A stretch of 5,198 nucleotides of DNA from Thermoflexales bacterium (GTDB lineage Bacteria; Chloroflexota; Anaerolineae; Fen-1058). Location: positions 1-5,198 of the forward strand of contig JADGQE010000295.1 of assembly GCA_017882055.1 (NCBI GenBank), read 5' to 3'. The translations under genes were made by a program, and so were the position numbers. Position 1 is the stretch's first letter. Every line of letters begins with the position of its first letter. The notes under the pieces are model-generated. The model ran no database searches. It was not told the DNA's origin and was given only the letters and a program-made list of their open reading frames with translations. Positions 5,171 to 5,198 of this stretch are shown in pieces.

Positions 5171-5174
5171 CCCT

Positions 5175-5198
5175 CACGCATCACGCTTGAGGGATGGA
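5175..5198. other. Host DNA beyond the IS; possible remainder of the interrupted repeat
   Basis: Joined to 3553, this gives GCTCCT-CACGCATCACGC, which resembles the missing end of the palindromic repeat (the inverse of TGTGTTGCGAGCG gives CGCTCGCAACACA). The match is imperfect. No gene is visible in the last 24 bases. Confidence 0.4.

Larger units (their letters stand above)
3554..5174 (-). mobile_element. IS110-family insertion sequence, about 1.62 kb, apparently complete
   Basis: The element contains an intact transposase gene (minus strand), a long leader of about 233 nt on its upstream side and a short tail of about 26 nt after the stop. I place the ends by three agreeing signs. Subterminal inverted repeats lie at 3557-3570 and 5155-5170. 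A CT dinucleotide stands at both borders (3552-3553 and 5173-5174), which can be the shared recombination core. Segments of the leader RNA pair with the sequences across each border and with the joined IS ends. The size and lack of a longer target duplication fit the family. Ends are uncertain by a few bases. Confidence 0.75.

Noticed and set aside
3706..5190. 494-codon plus-strand open frame opposite the transposase
   Set aside because: It is antisense to a clear IS110 transposase, lacks a recognisable domain and runs through the leader RNA and the IS end.
5171..5193. Hairpin CCCTCA...TGAGGG as a terminator or IS end structure
   Set aside because: It has only 6 bp plus 2 bp after a mismatch, has no T-run, and straddles the inferred IS border, so it is probably coincidental. 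If conserved, it would argue for a different border.

Overview
The window looks like part of a moderately GC-rich bacterial chromosome, most likely a Chloroflexota (Anaerolineae-type) or similar environmental bacterium. This placement is an inference. It rests on the protein styles, on strong extended -10 promoters (TGGTATAAT) with poor -35 boxes, on heptad purine repeats, and on a palindromic intergenic repeat that I recall from such genomes. No rRNA, tRNA or CRISPR array was seen.

Layout. (1) 7-303, minus strand: a 98-aa DUF2007-type protein with an acidic tail. (2) 304-552: a divergent intergenic region. It holds a heptad-periodic inverted repeat, an extended -10 promoter for each direction, and two ATTGATCAT copies 21 bp apart between the promoters. 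(3) 553-2121, plus strand: an unrecognised 522-aa protein starting at GTG. (4) 2122-2191: a second extended -10 promoter sharing 11 bp with the first, followed by a perfect 22-bp palindrome over the expected transcription start. (5) 2192-2635, plus strand: a 147-aa protein with a probable C-terminal helix-turn-helix. (6) 2716-3414, plus strand: a fusion of a MoaD/ThiS-like ubiquitin-fold domain, ending in Gly-Gly, with a nucleoside 2-deoxyribosyltransferase-like domain. (7) 3461-3553: a palindromic repeat interrupted by (8) an IS110-family insertion sequence, about 3554-5174, with its transposase on the minus strand.

The IS is the most informative part. Its roughly 230-base leader, upstream of the transposase, has a -10 box, a 10-bp long-range stem and guide-like segments. 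A contiguous 19-nt stretch (5091-5109) can pair, allowing G-U, with both flanks of the element: 8 nt on one side and 11 nt on the other, each including a CT core. A second segment (5006-5013) pairs with the CT core plus the IS terminus. This is the behaviour expected of an IS110 bridge RNA, and it lets both ends of the element be placed near base resolution from the sequence alone. The element also carries subterminal inverted repeats (14 of 16 positions), which are usually linked to the IS1111 subgroup, so it seems to combine traits of both subgroups. The second notable object is the ubiquitin-like/deoxyribosyltransferase-like fusion, whose Gly-Gly codons themselves form a Shine-Dalgarno sequence before an internal ATG.
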